Assembly: GCF_002078015.1 (NCBI RefSeq)
Contig: NZ_LWBP01000078.1
Span: 62,001 to 126,000 of the forward strand
Direction: 5' to 3'
From: Niastella populi
Lineage (GTDB): Bacteria > Bacteroidota > Bacteroidia > Chitinophagales > Chitinophagaceae
DNA: 64,000 nucleotides
Positions 60,297 to 64,000 of the stretch are shown one piece after another. Each line of letters opens with the position of its first letter. Position 1 is the stretch's first letter. The position numbers and the translations under genes were made by a program. The notes beneath the pieces were generated by a model. That model was not told where the DNA came from and did no database searches. It saw only the letters and a list, made by a program, of their open reading frames with translations.

Positions 60297-63200
60297 TCAT
60301 TTACCGGTTAAATATTCCAACTCAATAATCGTATTGTTAAGTGCGTGCACCGCCTGCAAATATCCCAATTCAATATGCACGGCATTGTTCATTTGCAGGG
60401 TCCACTCAACATAACTTACATCGCCCTTTTCAAAACCCAGCCGGGCATTGCGGGTGATCAATGCCGCCTGTTGCAAACCGTCTGTTTCATAATACCGTAC
60501 CTGTTCTGCATATTTTTTATACGCTTCATTCAGCTGCTGCAACTGGTTGCCGAGGTATTGACTGGTTGCCGCCGCTTCCATCCTGGCGGCTTCTTCCTGC
60601 GCCTGATCGGCCCTGATGCGGGCTTTTACGGCTTTGTTGAAGATGGGCAGGGTAGCCGATAACTGGTATACATGAAAACGATCGCCGGTACCATAATACT
60701 TCTGGGTAACACCATCCTTTGTCTGATAGCCTGCAATCGACTGGTTGCTGTACCCTACCGTAAATTCGGGCGAAAGCCGCGCCTTGTCGATATTGGTTTG
60801 GGCGGCGTTCACCTTTACCTGTTGCTGTTGTATCTGCACCGCGGGATGGGCCGCAATGACCGCTGTATCTTTTTCAAACCCATATTCCTTTTTCAATGCT
60901 TCGTATTGCGGCAGCAGGCTGTCGGGTGTGTTCAGCAACCATTGCAGTTGTTGTTGTGCTATCCGCAGATCGGCCTTTACCTGTTCCTGCTGCAGCTTAA
61001 GTTGCAGCATCTGGGTTTCGGCATTGCTTTTCTCCAGCATAGTGCTTTCACCCGTTTTTAGCCGCAGTGAAGCGGCGTGCAGAAAACGACTGTAAACGGA
61101 ATCGAGGCGCAGCAACAACCGCTGGCGTTCGAGCAGGTCAACCATGTTATAAAAAACGGTTTTAACCGCTTTATGCAGTTCCTGTTGTTTCAATGCTACC
61201 TGGCTGCCCGCCATTTGTTCATGAGCCTGGTATAATTCCTTTTGCCTTCTGTACACCACCGGCAACTCAAACGACTGGTTTATAAAAAAACGCGTATCGT
61301 TCTGCAAACTGTTGATGTTGCCATATTCTGCACCAAACTGCGTTCGGGGTAATTCGGTAGTTGCCCGTTGCAGTTGCTTCCAGTAATTGATACCCGAGCG
61401 GCCGGCCTGCAGCGCCAGGTTGTTGTTACCGGCCTGTTGTAACATTTGCTCCAGCGGCATTGTACGGCCGGCCCATGTTTGCGCAAATGACGTATGGCAT
61501 AATACAAGCAGTAAAATAACCCCAATCGCTTTAGGCATTGATGATTCTATAGGCGTCTTCTTTTCAAACCACAGGTACAAAACCGGCAATACGATCAACG
61601 TTAACAAGGTAGCGGTGATCAACCCGCCAATAACGACAGTAGCGAGCGGGCGTTGCACTTCAGCGCCGGCGCCGCCGCTTAACGCCATAGGTAAAAAACC
61701 AAGTGAAGCCACGGCGGCCGTCATCAATACGGGCCGAAGCCTTATACGGGTTCCTTCCATAATAATTTGTTTAATATCGTGTATGCCCTGGTGTTTTAAC
61801 CGGTTGAATTCGGCTATCAATACAATGCCGTTCAATACCGCCACCCCAAACAGGGCAATGAAACCAACTCCTGCCGAGATACTAAAAGGCATACCCCGTA
61901 TCCACAGGAATAAAATACCGCCAATGGCAGATAAAGGAATGGCAGAAAATATCAGCAAGCCATATTTGAGCTTACCAAATGCGAAATACAACATTACCAG
62001 TATCAGCAATAACGCAACCGGTACAGCGATCGTCAACCGTTGTTTTGCCTCGGTCAAATTCTGGAACTGTCCGCCATAATCAACATAATAACCCGCAGGC
62101 AGTTTCAGTTGCTGTTTGATCTTTTCGTTCATTTCGGCAACTATACTTTCCACATCGCGTCCCAGCGCATTGAAACCAACGACGATCCTGCGTTTCGCAT
62201 CTTCACGTTGTATCTGATTGGGCCCTTCCTGAATGCTTACCGTTGCTACCTGGTTCAACGGGATCTGTGCACCGGTGGGCGTTGGGATCAACAGGTTCTG
62301 TACATCGGTAACATCCTGTCGCTGGGTATTCTCGAGGCGAACCACCAGGTCGAACCGCCTTTCGCCTTCATAAACAAGACCGGCGCTTTGTCCGGCAAAC
62401 GCGGTATTGAGCACGCGGTTCACATCTTCGATATTCAACCCATAATGCGCTATGGCCACCCTGTTATAACTGACCAGTATTTGTGGAATTCCCGTTACGG
62501 TTTCCACATACAGATCGGTTGTACCCTCTACGCTTTTAACAATGGGTACCAGTTTACCGGCATATTGGGCAAGGGTATCGAGGTTTTCACCATAGATCTT
62601 GCACACCACATCCTGCCGGGCGCCGCTGATGAGCTCATTGAAACGCATTTGCACCGGGTACATGAAACCGAAAGTAGCATCGGGTATATCCTGTAGGGCG
62701 ATCCGCATTTTCTCTGCCAGTTCATCAAACGTATGAGCGCTTGTCCATTTCTTTTTGTCTTTCAGGATCACCATCAGGTCGCTGGCTTCGAGCGGCATGG
62801 GATCGGTTGGTATTTCACTGCTGCCATTCTTTCCCACTACTTTTATCACTTCGGGAAAACGGCTTTTTAAGATATGCGCCGCCTGCGTTAAGGTCTTTAC
62901 CGATGAATTGATATTGCTGCCGGTGAGCATCCTGGTTTCGATGGCAAAATCCCCTTCGGCCAGTTGCGGAATAAATTCTCCCCCTAACCGGGAGAAGATG
63001 AATAAGCTCAATGCAAAGACCAATACGCATGAAGCAATGATCGTTTTCGGAAAGCGCAGCATTTTTGCCAGCACGTTCTCATATCCTTTTTCGAGCCATG
63101 CCATCATACGGTCGCTGAACGTTTTCTTATGCGATATTTTTTTGCTGAGGAACAGGGCGGTCATCATGGGCACATAGGTGAACGATAACAGGAAGGCGCC

Positions 63201-64000
63201 AAGCAGTGCAAAGGTTACCGTTTGCGCCATGGGGCGGAACATCTTTCCTTCAATACCCTGTAAAGAATAGATAGGCAGGTAAACGACAAGGATAATGATC
63301 TGGCCGAATATGGCAGCATTCATCATTTTGGAGGCGCTATGCGTTACCTCTTCATCCATTCTGCTTTGGTTAAGCCGGTTCACGCCGGCAAAATGCTTTG
63401 AATGAGTTAACCTGTGCATTACGGCTTCTACAATGATCACCGCGCCATCCACGATCAACCCGAAGTCGATGGCGCCAAGGCTCATGAGGTTACCGCTTAC
63501 GCCAAAGACATTCATGAGTATGATAGCAAACAGCATCGACAAAGGAATAACAGATGCAACTACCAACCCGGCCCGCAGGTTCCCGAGGAACAATACCAGT
63601 ACGAATATTACGATCAATGCACCTTCTATCAAATTGGTTTCAACAGTGCCGATGGCGGCGTTCACCATTTTCGTTCTGTCGAGAAATGGTTCTATCACCA
63701 CGCCCTCCGGTAAGGTTTGCTGTATCTTTTTCACTCTTTCTTTCACACGTTTGATAACGGCCGACGAGTTCTCTCCTTTCAGCATCATTACTACCGCGCC
63801 TGATACTTCACCCTGATCGTTATACGTCATGGCCCCATACCGGGTAGCGCTGCCTAAACGCATGGTGGCCACATCGCGCATCAGCACAGGAATGCCTGTT
63901 TCGGTCATTCTTACAACTATATTGCCTATATCCTGCTCATTGGTGATCAGCCCTTCACTTCTTATGAACAATACGGCCGGGCCTTTTTCAATATAAGCGC
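60297..64000 (-). CDS. CusA/CzcA-family heavy-metal RND pump fused to TolC-like outer membrane factor (partial, N-terminus outside window)
   Basis: The frame is open to base 64000, so the first roughly 200 residues lie outside; a complete fusion is about 1440 aa. The RND part contains IEKGPAVLFIRSEGLIT, FVLVLFLGNLRAGLVVASV, FGLIVDGAVIIVEAV (charged Asp of the proton path) and AKRRIVVGFNALGRDVES. It continues without a stop into a TolC-family domain (60297-61538) beginning at a Met followed by a signal-peptide-like run PKAIGVILLLVLCHTSFAQ. Pump and outer-membrane channel would export Cu, Ag, Co, Zn or Cd. Such fusions occur in Bacteroidota. Confidence 0.92.
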   Translation of the reverse strand, partial: AYIEKGPAVLFIRSEGLITNEQDIGNIVVRMTETGIPVLMRDVATMRLGSATRYGAMTYNDQGEVSGAVVMMLKGENSSAVIKRVKERVKKIQQTLPEGVVIEPFLDRTKMVNAAIGTVETNLIEGALIVIFVLVLFLGNLRAGLVVASVIPLSMLFAIILMNVFGVSGNLMSLGAIDFGLIVDGAVIIVEAVMHRLTHSKHFAGVNRLNQSRMDEEVTHSASKMMNAAIFGQIIILVVYLPIYSLQGIEGKMFRPMAQTVTFALLGAFLLSFTYVPMMTALFLSKKISHKKTFSDRMMAWLEKGYENVLAKMLRFPKTIIASCVLVFALSLFIFSRLGGEFIPQLAEGDFAIETRMLTGSNINSSVKTLTQAAHILKSRFPEVIKVVGKNGSSEIPTDPMPLEASDLMVILKDKKKWTSAHTFDELAEKMRIALQDIPDATFGFMYPVQMRFNELISGARQDVVCKIYGENLDTLAQYAGKLVPIVKSVEGTTDLYVETVTGIPQILVSYNRVAIAHYGLNIEDVNRVLNTAFAGQSAGLVYEGERRFDLVVRLENTQRQDVTDVQNLLIPTPTGAQIPLNQVATVSIQEGPNQIQREDAKRRIVVGFNALGRDVESIVAEMNEKIKQQLKLPAGYYVDYGGQFQNLTEAKQRLTIAVPVALLLILVMLYFAFGKLKYGLLIFSAIPLSAIGGILFLWIRGMPFSISAGVGFIALFGVAVLNGIVLIAEFNRLKHQGIHDIKQIIMEGTRIRLRPVLMTAAVASLGFLPMALSGGAGAEVQRPLATVVIGGLITATLLTLIVLPVLYLWFEKKTPIESSMPKAIGVILLLVLCHTSFAQTWAGRTMPLEQMLQQAGNNNLALQAGRSGINYWKQLQRATTELPRTQFGAEYGNINSLQNDTRFFINQSFELPVVYRRQKELYQAHEQMAGSQVALKQQELHKAVKTVFYNMVDLLERQRLLLRLDSVYSRFLHAASLRLKTGESTMLEKSNAETQMLQLKLQQEQVKADLRIAQQQLQWLLNTPDSLLPQYEALKKEYGFEKDTAVIAAHPAVQIQQQQVKVNAAQTNIDKARLSPEFTVGYSNQSIAGYQTKDGVTQKYYGTGDRFHVYQLSATLPIFNKAVKARIRADQAQEEAARMEAAATSQYLGNQLQQLNEAYKKYAEQVRYYETDGLQQAALITRNARLGFEKGDVSYVEWTLQMNNAVHIELGYLQAVHALNNTIIELEYLTGK

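Overview
The window is a chromosomal segment of a Bacteroidota bacterium, most likely a Chitinophagaceae relative of Niastella or Chitinophaga. The evidence is family content: a SusC/SusD pair with a FecR regulator, an Oar-type TonB-dependent receptor, a type IX secretion C-terminal domain, DUF2130, DUF2911, DUF3810 and DUF6934 proteins, and a CusA pump fused to a TolC domain. Several genes also sit behind the Bacteroidota promoter pattern TTTG, about 16-23 bases, TAnnTTTG. Moderate GC, short intergenic gaps and mixed strands indicate ordinary chromosome with small accessory patches.

Layout. 1-5.7 kb: minus-strand nutrient uptake locus (FecR, SusC with STN domain, SusD running off the left edge). 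6.3-18.3 kb: mostly housekeeping or conserved genes (DUF2130, phosphopantetheinyl transferase, dcd, DUF3810, O-methyltransferase, acyl-CoA carboxylase beta, rnhA, manA, YraN, YkgJ-like, xerD). 18.4-19.1 kb: an AT-rich pair (DUF6934 plus a small overlapping gene). 19.2-23.4 kb: two paralogous membrane proteins with a four-cysteine N-terminal domain, divergent from an ECF sigma factor and a TonB-like partner. 23.4-35.8 kb: DUF2911, a MarR-GNAT fusion, a symporter/PIG-L deacetylase operon with two tiny membrane proteins, an M14 peptidase, gamma-glutamyltransferase and a DinB-like protein. 35.8-36.8 kb: a tRNA 3'-end remnant next to a KilA-N gene. 37.2-47.3 kb: a giant TamB-domain protein with no standard start codon, ribBA, and an Oar-like receptor. 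47.5-59.1 kb: an esterase, ATP-grasp, carboxylate-amine ligase, amidotransferase, second ATP-grasp-like protein and cupin, interrupted by a lipoprotein gene and a compact ethanolamine operon (permease, EutB, EutC). 59.2-64 kb: a heavy-metal RND efflux operon running off the right edge.

The most striking signals outside ordinary genes are: (1) at least fourteen intergenic loci carrying arrays of 7-9-base (once 24-base) tandem units, often paired in inverted orientation around a GC-rich hairpin and nearly touching stop codons; (2) the ATP-grasp / amine-ligase / amidotransferase neighbourhood, which looks like an uncharacterised amide- or peptide-forming pathway; (3) the C-CxxC-C N-terminal domain placed before an internal signal sequence in two adjacent paralogues. 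All functional statements rest on reading motifs by eye; no database search was run.
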